A program made the position numbers and the translations under genes. From Bin55 sp964511425 (GTDB lineage: Bacteria; Pseudomonadota; Gammaproteobacteria; Pseudomonadales; Azotimanducaceae): a stretch of 64,000 nt of DNA. Positions 33,243 to 41,453 of the stretch are shown piece after piece (position 1 is the first letter of the stretch; every line of letters begins with the position of its first letter). The notes beneath the pieces were generated by a model. The model made no database searches. It saw only the letters and a program-made list of their open reading frames with translations, and had not been told where the DNA came from. The DNA is taken from assembly GCA_964511425.1 (NCBI GenBank), contig CAZEFI010000003.1, positions 1-64,000 of the forward strand, given 5' to 3'.

Positions 33243-35424
33243 ATCCTATTTTCAGACTGAATTAGAAAAGCGAGCCAGACAGGAAGAACTGGCCGCACCG
33301 GTTGCCGGTATAAAAAAAGGATACCTTTTTGAGTACCTGACACCCAATCAACTGAATTTAGTTGAGAAAGCCTTCGACTACGCTAAGAAAGCCCACACTG
33401 GGCAACAACGTCGGACAGGTCACTCGTATATAACTCACCCTTTAGCGGTTGCGAGAATTCTCGCACAATTGCGATTGGACCACCAAACGATCTGCGCGGC
33501 TTTGTTGCACGACGTTCTTGAGGACACCCATGTCACGAAGGCAACTTTAGCACGAACTTTTGGCGACCCTATTGCTGATATTGTCGATGGAGTCTCTAAG
33601 CTCTCGCACTTGTTTGACAGCCACGCGGAAGCCCAAGCGCGCAATTTCTACAAGATGGCACTAGCCATGGCTCGCGACATTCGCGTGATACTTGTCAAGT
33701 TAGCTGACAGATTACACAACATGCGAACCATCGGTGTGATGTCCCGCGAATCCCGTAAACGTATTGCGAGGGAAACGATGGATCTTTATGTACCGTTGGC
33801 ACAACGGATGGGAATATACACCATCAAAGAAGAGCTGGAACGGCTTGCCTTTGAAGCGATGTTTCCACTGCGTGCTGACCGCTTGGAACGATATACATCG
33901 CGCATACGTAAAGCCGATATTGATCTTATCGCATCGGTGCAGGACAAATTACAAGTGGCTTTCAAAGAAGGAAAACTTAAAGCAAACATCAAGTATCTCA
34001 AACCTGAACCATATTCCTTATATCAATCCCTTAAAGGACAACGTATGTCTAAGGAAGAGTACATGGATCGGTTTGTGTTTCGCATTGTTGTAGACTCAGC
34101 GGACGAATGTTATCGAGCATTAGGACTCGCACACAGCATATACAAACCCAAACTAGGTGCTTTCAAGGATTACATCGCGATCCCCAAGAAAAATGGATAT
34201 CAATCACTACACACTACGTTAGTTGGACCACGACCGTCGAGTCCAGTATCGTTGAAATTGCTGATTCGTACTAAGACAATGCAAGAAATTGCAGATTTTG
34301 GTTTTGTTGCTGGTTGGCGCAATCGTCCTGCGGAGCAACTTGCGGTGGAACCAGGAGACCCAACTTCGAGCGGTCTTAGAGAGTGGATACAGAACTTACT
34401 GAGTTTACAACCTGGTGGCGATGCTGCCCAGTTCTTGGAAAACCTAAAGACGGATTTGTTCCCCGACGAGGTCTATGTGTTCACTCCGCAAGCAAAAATT
34501 CTCACTCTACCGCTTGGATCGTGTGCAATTGATTTTGCTTATGCAATACACACTGAAGTAGGGGATTCGTGTGTCGCGTGTCGCGTCGATGGTAGAGTCG
34601 CTCCACTCTCTACGGTGCTAGAGTCGGGGCAAACTGTGAACATCGTCACTGCTTCTGAAGCTCATCCCGATCCCGAGTGGCTCAATTTTGTGCAGACTGC
34701 AAAAGCTCGATCGGCAATTCGAGAGCAGTTACGACAACGCGGTCACCAAGAAGCAATCATGCTCGGAAAGACGCTGCTCGACCGCACACTAGCTGCTGCG
34801 GGGACTTCAGTTTCTGAGTTAGATTTCCGCCGTCTGCGACGAACTTTTAAGGAATTTCACGTCCGTCGAATGAACGAACTATTTGAAGAGGTTGGACGCG
34901 GCAATTTACCGGCTTACCAAGTTGCACAACGACTACTTGATGAAGATGTCGAAGACCATGACACGATCAATCTTGAACGTGGTGGCCCTGTCGTCGTTCA
35001 TCATAAACAACACCTTGGGGTGCGATATGGGCGGTGCTGTGGTCCGATTCCTGGAGACAGTATCGTTGGTCACATATCTCAAGGTGAAGGTCTAGTGATT
35101 CATCGTGTTATTTGCGGAAATATGAGGAATGTTCGCGATCCTAGTACTAAAGTGCCCGTGAAATGGGGCGACGAACCTACCGGCGAATTCTCCACGAAAT
35201 TGCGGATTGACGTCGTACCACATCATGGCATCCTCGCGTCTATTGCGAGCACGGTTAATGGACTGGGGGCTGGGATTAGCATGATCGACGTTACCGAACG
35301 CTCACCACAATTATCGACGATTCGTATGCACCTCTCTGTTAACGATGTAAAACACTTAAAACGAATCATACGAAATCTGGATAACCGGAGCGAAACCTCC
35401 AACGTCCAGCGATTCACGGAATAA
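33217..35424 (+). CDS. spoT: SpoT/Rel-family (p)ppGpp hydrolase with a degenerate synthetase domain
   Basis: 735 residues in the RelA/SpoT order: HD hydrolase (about 50-200), synthetase-like (about 225-370), TGS (about 430-495) and C-terminal ACT (about 660-735). The hydrolase residues are intact: YITHPLAV (His 74), LLHDVLEDT (His 98, Asp 99) and KLADRLHNMR (Asp 164). The synthetase domain keeps the fold (NGYQSLHT, Asp 284) but has lost key features. The block normally reading V-E-V-Q-I-R-T is SLKLLIRT, replacing the catalytic Glu; the AAHW block is FVAGW; and the substrate-binding R-x-K-H-x-Y-S-I-Y region reads KPEPYSLYQ. It is therefore probably mainly a ppGpp hydrolase. The ATG chosen lies in the rpoZ end; its AGGAG is directly adjacent, so the start is uncertain. 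Confidence 0.93.
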   Translation: MKHRPAIPESYFQTELEKRARQEELAAPVAGIKKGYLFEYLTPNQLNLVEKAFDYAKKAHTGQQRRTGHSYITHPLAVARILAQLRLDHQTICAALLHDVLEDTHVTKATLARTFGDPIADIVDGVSKLSHLFDSHAEAQARNFYKMALAMARDIRVILVKLADRLHNMRTIGVMSRESRKRIARETMDLYVPLAQRMGIYTIKEELERLAFEAMFPLRADRLERYTSRIRKADIDLIASVQDKLQVAFKEGKLKANIKYLKPEPYSLYQSLKGQRMSKEEYMDRFVFRIVVDSADECYRALGLAHSIYKPKLGAFKDYIAIPKKNGYQSLHTTLVGPRPSSPVSLKLLIRTKTMQEIADFGFVAGWRNRPAEQLAVEPGDPTSSGLREWIQNLLSLQPGGDAAQFLENLKTDLFPDEVYVFTPQAKILTLPLGSCAIDFAYAIHTEVGDSCVACRVDGRVAPLSTVLESGQTVNIVTASEAHPDPEWLNFVQTAKARSAIREQLRQRGHQEAIMLGKTLLDRTLAAAGTSVSELDFRRLRRTFKEFHVRRMNELFEEVGRGNLPAYQVAQRLLDEDVEDHDTINLERGGPVVVHHKQHLGVRYGRCCGPIPGDSIVGHISQGEGLVIHRVICGNMRNVRDPSTKVPVKWGDEPTGEFSTKLRIDVVPHHGILASIASTVNGLGAGISMIDVTERSPQLSTIRMHLSVNDVKHLKRIIRNLDNRSETSNVQRFTE

Positions 35425-35435
35425 GAAATAGGATT

Positions 35436-35825
35436 ATGACCAAACGCAAACACATCCACGCCTCGGCCGCGCCCGAAGTTATCGGTCCCTACTCGCACGC
35501 AGTGCAAGTCGGAAGATTGTTGTTTCTCGCGGGTCAAATCGCACTCGATCCTAAAACGATGGACCTAGTGAATGGTAATTTTCGGAATGAAGTGAAACAG
35601 GTATTCAAAAACGTTGAAGCGATCTTACAAGCTGAAGACTGCTCGTTGGGCGACGTCGTCAAACTCACGGTTTATCTTACCGACCTGAGCAAATTTGAAC
35701 AAGTTAATGCGATTATGAGCGAACAATTTAATACACCATATCCCGCCCGTGCTGCGCTCGGGGTCGCGGCGCTTCCGCGAGGTGCATCGATTGAGATAGA
35801 CGTAATTGCGATGAAACCTGACTAA
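35436..35825 (+). CDS. ridA: RidA-family reactive intermediate (2-iminobutanoate/2-iminopropanoate) deaminase
   Basis: Cytosolic trimeric enzyme that hydrolyses reactive enamines and imines released by PLP enzymes. 129 residues; family blocks GPYSHAVQVGRLLFLAGQIALDP, VVKLTVYLTDLSKF and YPARAALGVAALPRGASIEID, the last with the substrate-carboxylate-binding Arg, are all present. It follows spoT after 11 bases and precedes recG by three, the common spoT-ridA-recG order in gammaproteobacteria, and the three are probably co-transcribed with rpoZ. Confidence 0.95.
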   Translation: MTKRKHIHASAAPEVIGPYSHAVQVGRLLFLAGQIALDPKTMDLVNGNFRNEVKQVFKNVEAILQAEDCSLGDVVKLTVYLTDLSKFEQVNAIMSEQFNTPYPARAALGVAALPRGASIEIDVIAMKPD

Positions 35826-35828
35826 CCC

Positions 35829-37859
35829 ATGCCTTCTGAGCCGGTCTCCTCAATCCATGGAGTAGGTTCTGATACCGCTAAAAAACTCGCTCGGCTCAAT
35901 ATCCGAACCAAATTAGACTTAGTTCTACACCTCCCACACCGGTATGAGGATCGTAGCGTTATTACTCCGCTGAATAAGTTGCGTCAGCCGAACGAATACT
36001 ACTACGTTCAAGGAGTTGTTCAGGACCTAGTACTGAAACAAACCAAAGGTCGATCAACGGCTCAGGTCAAACTTTCAGACGACAGTGGTGGTGTACTTAC
36101 CCTGCGCTTCTTCAACTATAGCCCACGTTGGATAACGGTTTTTCAGAAAGGTGTGTGGGTGCGGGCTTACGGTCAACTATGGGGGAGTGATCGACACAAG
36201 TCCATGATTCATCCTGACTTTCGAACGTTCACCTCAGATCCAGGCCCTCCAAATCCAGAGTACGTCCCAGTGTATTACGCTACCAAGGGACTATCCAGCA
36301 AACAAATAAGAACCCTCATCCAAAAGACAATCGACGAAGTCAACTATCTACCAAAGTTTGCACACTTTGACATGACTTTAGCCGAAGCAATCCGATGGTG
36401 TCATAACCCTGCTGTATTGAATCAAAACAACAACCGTAAAGACCCCCGTCGCCGCGTGGCGTTTGACGAATTACTCGCTTACTACTTACTACAACAACGT
36501 CGCCAACTGCAACGCAAAACATTCACTACTAAAAATTTAGAAAAAACATCCAATCTTGTACGTGATTTCTTAGATTCGTTAGGTTTTCAATTAACGCAGT
36601 CACAAAACACTGTAGCACGCGAGATCTTAACTGATCTAAACGCGACGAAACCGATGCTACGACTATTGCAAGGTGATGTAGGATCGGGTAAGACGATTAT
36701 CGCCGCACTCTGCATCTTACGCGCTGCCGAAAACGGTGTACAAACTGCATTCATGGCTCCCACTGAACTGCTCGCGGAACAACACTACCAAACATTGTCC
36801 GAGTGGTTGGATCCGTTAGGGGTCAAGGTTGGTCTCGTCACTGGTCGAATGCCGGCACCTATGAGGCGCGCCCGACAGCAAGCTATCGCATCAGGTGATG
36901 ACCATGTTCTCGTAGGAACCCATGCATTATTTCAAACCTCTATTCACTTTGACTCACTCGGTCTCACCATCATTGACGAACAACATCGTTTTGGAGTACA
37001 CCAGAGAATGCTGTTACGAGATAAAGGGAAACTACCGCACCAACTAATCATGACTGCGACCCCGATTCCACGGACTTTAGCGTTATACCTATTTGCCGAC
37101 ATGGATGTGTCTAGGATTACAGAATTACCACCGGGTCGAAAGCCCATTACGACGACGCTTCATAGTGAGAAACAACGCGCACAAGTCATCGAAGCAGTCC
37201 GCCGTCACGTAGCAAGAGGTCACCAAGCATATTGGGTGTGCGCCTCAATCTCAGAGAGCGAAAATAGTGAAGACGAACTCATCGGCACTGAAGATGTACT
37301 AAAGGAACTCGCTTCAAAATTACCAGATGTTAAAGTCGGTCATGTCCATGGACAGATGAAAACTCAAGACAAGCAGTCTGCAATGCAGGCGTTTCGCGAG
37401 GGCAACAGCGACGTCCTCGTCGCGACTACAGTTATAGAAGTGGGAGTGGATGTTCCCAACGCTACCCTCATCGTAATTGATAACGCTAGTAATATGGGGC
37501 TAGCACAGCTACATCAACTACGAGGTCGTGTAGGACGCGGTGTGGAGTCAAGCTTTTGTATGCTCAACTACCAATCTCCCTTGTCGTCCACTCAGCGACA
37601 GCGATTAGTGTGTCTTCGAGAAAGTCAAGACGGATTCAAACTTGCGGATTTAGATTTGCAGCTACGCGGATGGGGAGAAGTTTTTGGTACTAAACAAACG
37701 GGAACGGAAAACTTTCGAGTTGCGAATTTAGCGGACGATCGCGTGCTGATTGATGAAGTCAACAAAGTTGGAACTCGGCTCATTCGAGACGAACCTGATC
37801 TAGCTGGTGAGATTATTGATACCTGGTCACCAAGGGAGAGTGATTACGCGTCGGTGTAA
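35829..37859 (+). CDS. recG: ATP-dependent DNA helicase RecG
   Basis: Superfamily 2 translocase that remodels stalled forks, D-loops and Holliday junctions. 676 residues. The N-terminal wedge/OB domain (about 60-170) is followed by the helicase core: Walker A LLQGDVGSGKT (about 286), APTELLAEQHY (Ia), the DEQH-type motif II IIDEQHRFGV, TATPIPRT (III), VATTVIEVGVDVPNA (V) and QLHQLRGRVGRG (VI). The DLDLQLRGWGEVFGTKQTG end block is RecG-specific. It begins three bases after ridA and converges on the rubredoxin gene four bases away. Confidence 0.97.
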   Translation: MPSEPVSSIHGVGSDTAKKLARLNIRTKLDLVLHLPHRYEDRSVITPLNKLRQPNEYYYVQGVVQDLVLKQTKGRSTAQVKLSDDSGGVLTLRFFNYSPRWITVFQKGVWVRAYGQLWGSDRHKSMIHPDFRTFTSDPGPPNPEYVPVYYATKGLSSKQIRTLIQKTIDEVNYLPKFAHFDMTLAEAIRWCHNPAVLNQNNNRKDPRRRVAFDELLAYYLLQQRRQLQRKTFTTKNLEKTSNLVRDFLDSLGFQLTQSQNTVAREILTDLNATKPMLRLLQGDVGSGKTIIAALCILRAAENGVQTAFMAPTELLAEQHYQTLSEWLDPLGVKVGLVTGRMPAPMRRARQQAIASGDDHVLVGTHALFQTSIHFDSLGLTIIDEQHRFGVHQRMLLRDKGKLPHQLIMTATPIPRTLALYLFADMDVSRITELPPGRKPITTTLHSEKQRAQVIEAVRRHVARGHQAYWVCASISESENSEDELIGTEDVLKELASKLPDVKVGHVHGQMKTQDKQSAMQAFREGNSDVLVATTVIEVGVDVPNATLIVIDNASNMGLAQLHQLRGRVGRGVESSFCMLNYQSPLSSTQRQRLVCLRESQDGFKLADLDLQLRGWGEVFGTKQTGTENFRVANLADDRVLIDEVNKVGTRLIRDEPDLAGEIIDTWSPRESDYASV

Positions 37860-37863
37860 CTTG

Positions 37864-38028
37864 TCAAACTTCGATCATCTCGAAGTCTTCTTTCCCGACA
37901 CCACATTCAGGACAACAAAAGTCGCTGGGTACGTCGGTCCAGGAAGTGCCGGGAAGAATCCCTTCTTCCTCAAATCCAAGGGCTTCGTCGTAAATCCACC
38001 CGCACACTATGCATTGCCATTTTCGCAT
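37864..38028 (-). CDS. Rubredoxin
   Basis: A 54-residue protein too short for many gene callers. It starts MRKWQCIVCGWIYDEALG and has the two iron-binding knuckles C-I-V-C-G and C-C-P-E-C-G, plus the aromatic core WTDVPSDFCCPECG; four Cys bind one Fe. It acts as a small cytosolic one-electron carrier. It fills the gap between the recG stop (four bases) and the divergent ubiA. The ATG at 38028 has no clear Shine-Dalgarno sequence. Its electron partner (a rubredoxin reductase, hydroxylase or oxidase) is not in the window. Confidence 0.95.
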   Translation of the reverse strand: MRKWQCIVCGWIYDEALGFEEEGILPGTSWTDVPSDFCCPECGVGKEDFEMIEV

Positions 38029-38115
38029 GGGTCAAATAGTTGAACGTAAGCGAGGTTTTGCTACGTTGGACAAAATAGTCAATTTATAGTTTAACTTTTC
38101 TTCGATTTTGAGTTC

Positions 38116-38985
38116 GTGAATAAGCCTTTAAGAGCGTATTGGGAGCTAATGCGTCTTGATCGTCCCATCGGTACCTTTTTGTTGCTATGGCCCACCCTCT
38201 CCGCGTTGTGGCTCGCATCTGGTGGATTGCCGGATATTCAACTGTGCTTGATTTTTGTAGTAGGTACCTTTATCGCGCGAGCGATGGGATGTGTAATCAA
38301 CGATATTTTAGATCGAAAACTTGATCGCCACGTCTCCCGGACGCGAAATCGACCACTAGCCGACGGTCGCTTGACAGTACCACAGGCACTGATCTGTTTG
38401 TTCATATTACTCGTACTCGGTGGATTCCTCATACTCAAACTCAACAGAACGACACAGGTACTCGCGTTTCTAGCCATCCCACTTGCTTGGACCTATCCAA
38501 TGATGAAAAGGTTCTTCCCCGTACCTCAAGTGGTACTCGGAATTGTTTTTAGTTGGGGCATCCTCATGGCAAGTACCGCTGTTCTCAATTACGTTACCGT
38601 TGAAGTTTGGCTGTTGTTTCTACTGAGTCTGGTGTGGATTGTGGCATATGACACAGAGTACGCTATGGTGGACCGAACTGACGATCTCAAAATTGGATTG
38701 AAATCAACAGCCATCTTCTTTGGGAAATTCGATGTCTTGGCTGTAATTGTTCTCGATGTCTTTGTAGTATTACTGGCCATCGTTATTGGGTTGGTTGCAG
38801 AATTTCGGTGGTTTTATTGGGGATGTATCGTAGTTGCCGCGATTCTCTTCGTTTTCCAGTGGCGATTGCTTCACGAGCGCGATCCTGAGAAATGCTTCCT
38901 CGCATTTAAAAATAATGCGTGGGTGGGATTTGTCCTATTCGTTGGCGTGGGGCTAGAGTACAGACCAAATTTATTGGACTTCTAA
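38116..38985 (+). CDS. ubiA: 4-hydroxybenzoate polyprenyltransferase UbiA
   Basis: Integral membrane enzyme that prenylates 4-hydroxybenzoate in ubiquinone synthesis. 289 residues and about eight or nine helices. The first Asp-rich motif is INDILDRKLDRHVSRTRNRPLADG (N-D-x2-D-x3-D, residues about 61-70), and the second is YDTEYAMVDRTDD. Both bind the Mg-diphosphate of the prenyl donor. LMRLDRPIGTFLLLWPTL is the N-terminal family signature. Start is GTG. ubiC, its frequent neighbour, is not seen; rubredoxin is divergent. The coding end is followed directly by a TRAP transporter gene. Confidence 0.96.
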   Translation: MNKPLRAYWELMRLDRPIGTFLLLWPTLSALWLASGGLPDIQLCLIFVVGTFIARAMGCVINDILDRKLDRHVSRTRNRPLADGRLTVPQALICLFILLVLGGFLILKLNRTTQVLAFLAIPLAWTYPMMKRFFPVPQVVLGIVFSWGILMASTAVLNYVTVEVWLLFLLSLVWIVAYDTEYAMVDRTDDLKIGLKSTAIFFGKFDVLAVIVLDVFVVLLAIVIGLVAEFRWFYWGCIVVAAILFVFQWRLLHERDPEKCFLAFKNNAWVGFVLFVGVGLEYRPNLLDF

Positions 38986-39008
38986 GCACGACTAGCTGCG
39001 CTCAACCG

Positions 39009-39485
39009 ATGCAACAAACACTGGAACTAATCGGACGATGGGTGTCGTGGTTGGTTTTCGTGATGGCCGGACTGACGGTTGTTGTCGTGCTGATGCGGTA
39101 CGTTTTCGGACTAGGCACGGTGTTCCCTCAAGAACTCGTTGCTTACATGCATGCGCTGGTGATTATGTTTGGATTGTCCTACACGTTGAAGCATGACGCA
39201 CATGTTCGAGTCGATTTACTCTACAGTCGGCTGGATAACAAGAGCCAAGCACGCATTAATTTACTTGGACACGTAGTGTTCCTCATACCTGTCGCATGCA
39301 CTATTGGAATCGGGAGTCTTGATTATGTCTTCGACTCTTGGCGAATTTTCGAACGCTCCGCTGAAGTCCGAGGAATTCCTGCGGTATATTTGTTGAAAAC
39401 CGTCATACCAGTTTCAGCATTGCTTTTGGTTCTTCAGTCGCTACTAGACCTCAAGGAATACATTAAAGAGATTCGAGGAGATTAG
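39009..39485 (+). CDS. dctQ: TRAP transporter small permease (DctQ)
   Basis: Four-helix membrane subunit of a tripartite ATP-independent periplasmic transporter, 158 residues from the ATG at 39009. The longer frame reaching into ubiA adds 30 unconserved residues and is rejected. Family features: RYVFGLGTVFPQELVAYMHALVIMFGLSYTLKHDAHVRVDLLYSRL and a C-terminal helix. dctM follows after one base. The solute-binding subunit DctP is encoded nearby on the opposite strand. Confidence 0.92.
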   Translation: MQQTLELIGRWVSWLVFVMAGLTVVVVLMRYVFGLGTVFPQELVAYMHALVIMFGLSYTLKHDAHVRVDLLYSRLDNKSQARINLLGHVVFLIPVACTIGIGSLDYVFDSWRIFERSAEVRGIPAVYLLKTVIPVSALLLVLQSLLDLKEYIKEIRGD

Positions 39486-39486
39486 T

Positions 39487-40845
39487 GTGGAATTAATCGC
39501 TCTCTTGATGTTCGCTGTCGTCTTCCTATTCTTACTATCGGGATATCCAGTTGCGCTCGTATTGGCCGGTGTTTCATTGATGTTTGCGTTTGGTGGAATT
39601 CTGTTCGGCGCATTTCATCCAAGTGATCTTGGGTTTTTACCAAATCGTTTGTTTGGGATTATGACGAATGAAGTATTGATCGCCGTGCCGTTGTTCATCT
39701 TGATGGGAGTAACACTCGAAAAGACCAACATCGCGCGAGACCTACTCAAGGCTATGTCAGGACTAGTCGGTACATTACCGGGTGGCCTGGGTTTAGCGGT
39801 AGTGTTAGTGGGTATGTTAATGGCTGCGAGCACGGGAATCGTCGGCGCAACCGTGGTCACGCTCGCATTACTGTCTCTGCCGTTGATGATCAAGCAAGGA
39901 TACAACACTGGCTTCGCAACAGGCACAATAGCGGCAACCGGCACTCTAGGCCAAATCATTCCACCATCCATCGCGTTAGTTTTGATCGGTGATGTTCTGA
40001 CTAACGCATATCAACAAGCACAACTACAGCAAGGAGTATTCGCGCCAAAAACCGTTTCGGTTGGTGACCTATTTGCAGGTGCTCTACTTCCAGGACTGAT
40101 TCTCGTTCTCCTCTACGCTGGTTATGTTCTGTTAAAGTCGTTCCTTCAACCAAATCAAGCACCTGCAGTTCGTGCTCAATCTATGTCCATTAACCGCAAA
40201 ATGTTGCTGAGTTTGGTTCCTCCAATTCTCTTGATCGTCGCAGTGTTAGGTTCTATTTTGATGGGACTTGCCACCCCAACAGAAGCTTCTGGTGTTGGGG
40301 CGGTCGGCGCGTTAATTCTCGCGTTCGCTTATCAAGCAGTAAACAAGTCCGTCCTGAAAGAAATCGCCCTGTCGACTTTTAGGACCTCGTCGATGGTATT
40401 TTTCATTCTCATCGGTGCATCCTTTTTCGCATTGGTCTTTCGAGGTTACGGCGGGGACGAATTGATTCATCAGTTTTTCGCGGATCTTCCGGGTGGTGCC
40501 CTGACAGCTATGTTGGTCGTGATGGTGACAATTTTTTTGCTCGGTTTCGTCTTGGACTTTATCGAAATTACCTATGTGGTCATTCCTATTGTTGGACCAG
40601 CACTACTAGCGACGGGGATTGATCCTGTTTGGTTAGGCGTGATGATTGCGGTGAATCTTCAGACGTCGTTCCTTACTCCGCCTTTTGGATTCGCACTGTT
40701 CTACCTACGCGGCGTTGCACCCTCGAGTGTGCAAACGGTTGACATTTATCGTGGGGTCATACCATTCATCGCTTTGCAACTCTTCGTGCTACTGTTGCTC
40801 GCGTGCGTACCCCAAATTGCCACTTGGCTTCCAGGATTGCGTTGA
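39487..40845 (+). CDS. dctM: TRAP transporter large permease (DctM)
   Basis: Main Na+-coupled permease subunit, 452 residues with about twelve helices. Family blocks: FLLSGYPVALVLAGVSLMFA near the N-terminus, VPLFILMGVTLEKTNIARDLL, the first substrate-site segment ASTGIVGATVVTLALLSLP, GTLGQIIPPSIALVLIGD, LATPTEASGVGAVGALILA and QTSFLTPPFGFALFYLRG. GTG start one base after dctQ. Together with DctQ and DctP it should import a carboxylate; several blocks resemble permeases partnered with DctP proteins for keto acids or mannitol-like solutes, but the substrate is not determined. Confidence 0.95.
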   Translation: MELIALLMFAVVFLFLLSGYPVALVLAGVSLMFAFGGILFGAFHPSDLGFLPNRLFGIMTNEVLIAVPLFILMGVTLEKTNIARDLLKAMSGLVGTLPGGLGLAVVLVGMLMAASTGIVGATVVTLALLSLPLMIKQGYNTGFATGTIAATGTLGQIIPPSIALVLIGDVLTNAYQQAQLQQGVFAPKTVSVGDLFAGALLPGLILVLLYAGYVLLKSFLQPNQAPAVRAQSMSINRKMLLSLVPPILLIVAVLGSILMGLATPTEASGVGAVGALILAFAYQAVNKSVLKEIALSTFRTSSMVFFILIGASFFALVFRGYGGDELIHQFFADLPGGALTAMLVVMVTIFLLGFVLDFIEITYVVIPIVGPALLATGIDPVWLGVMIAVNLQTSFLTPPFGFALFYLRGVAPSSVQTVDIYRGVIPFIALQLFVLLLLACVPQIATWLPGLR

Positions 40846-40862
40846 TATCGTCGGAGCGTTTG

Positions 40863-41453
40863 TTAGAGGAACTGGTCAAAGCACTGACCTTCAATTCCCT
40901 CCTCCCCACTTTTCTTGACTTTTCCAAGAAATCCTTGGAGCATTGCTCGAGGGAGGTTAAGGTCGAAAACTTCTCTACCTTTACCAGAAAGTTGTATAAC
41001 AAAGTCCTTGTCGTCGCACGCGGCACTACTGGCTAAACTGACCGGTACGCTTATGATGAATCGCTCCATAGTCACTTCGACCGAAGTGAGATCGTCAGTC
41101 ATTGCATTAAACGCCAATAGATTTAGATGTGCTAGGTTTAAAGATTTACCAGCCGATTGTGCTTGTTGAAATGGAAGGCCGTGGCCATTCTCTAACTTGG
41201 TCTCGACTCGTAGTTGCACAATCGATGCATCTGCTACTTTTTGTAGTCCAACCCAGACACTTTCCAGATCATACGGTCCGTAAAGATTAAAGTTGGGACC
41301 AACAAAAACATCTACATCAGCAGCGTGTTCGCGAGTTTGGTAGGTTTGTCCGAAATGGTTCGAAGCGCGCACGTACCAAGGCGATGTCGCACACCCCGCA
41401 ACAATTAAACTAGCGGCGAGTAGCAAACAAACAACGCGGGAACTAAAGACCAC
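40863..41453 (-). CDS. Predicted lipoprotein of unknown function, linked to dctP
   Basis: 196 residues from the GTG at 41453. The hydrophobic signal ends in the lipobox LIVAGC with Cys at about residue 21, so the mature protein is probably lipid-anchored, with Ala-Thr after Cys favouring the outer membrane. The remainder is mixed alpha/beta (FVGPNFNLYGPYDLESVWVG, VQLRVETKLENGHGLPFQQA) and I recognise no family. It overlaps the end of dctP by 11 bases, so it is likely co-translated and may belong to the transporter or its biosynthetic context. The open frame upstream of the GTG lies within dctP and lacks signal features. Confidence 0.75.
   Translation of the reverse strand: MVFSSRVVCLLLAASLIVAGCATSPWYVRASNHFGQTYQTREHAADVDVFVGPNFNLYGPYDLESVWVGLQKVADASIVQLRVETKLENGHGLPFQQAQSAGKSLNLAHLNLLAFNAMTDDLTSVEVTMERFIISVPVSLASSAACDDKDFVIQLSGKGREVFDLNLPRAMLQGFLGKVKKSGEEGIEGQCFDQFL

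Noticed and set aside
38919..39008. DctQ start inside ubiA
   Set aside because: The extra segment is antisense to nothing but is the out-of-frame end of ubiA and unlike DctQ; the ATG at 39009 gives a normal subunit.
40685..41036. Short plus-strand frames over the dctM end and lipoprotein gene
   Set aside because: Shadows of two well-supported genes, without ribosome-binding sites.
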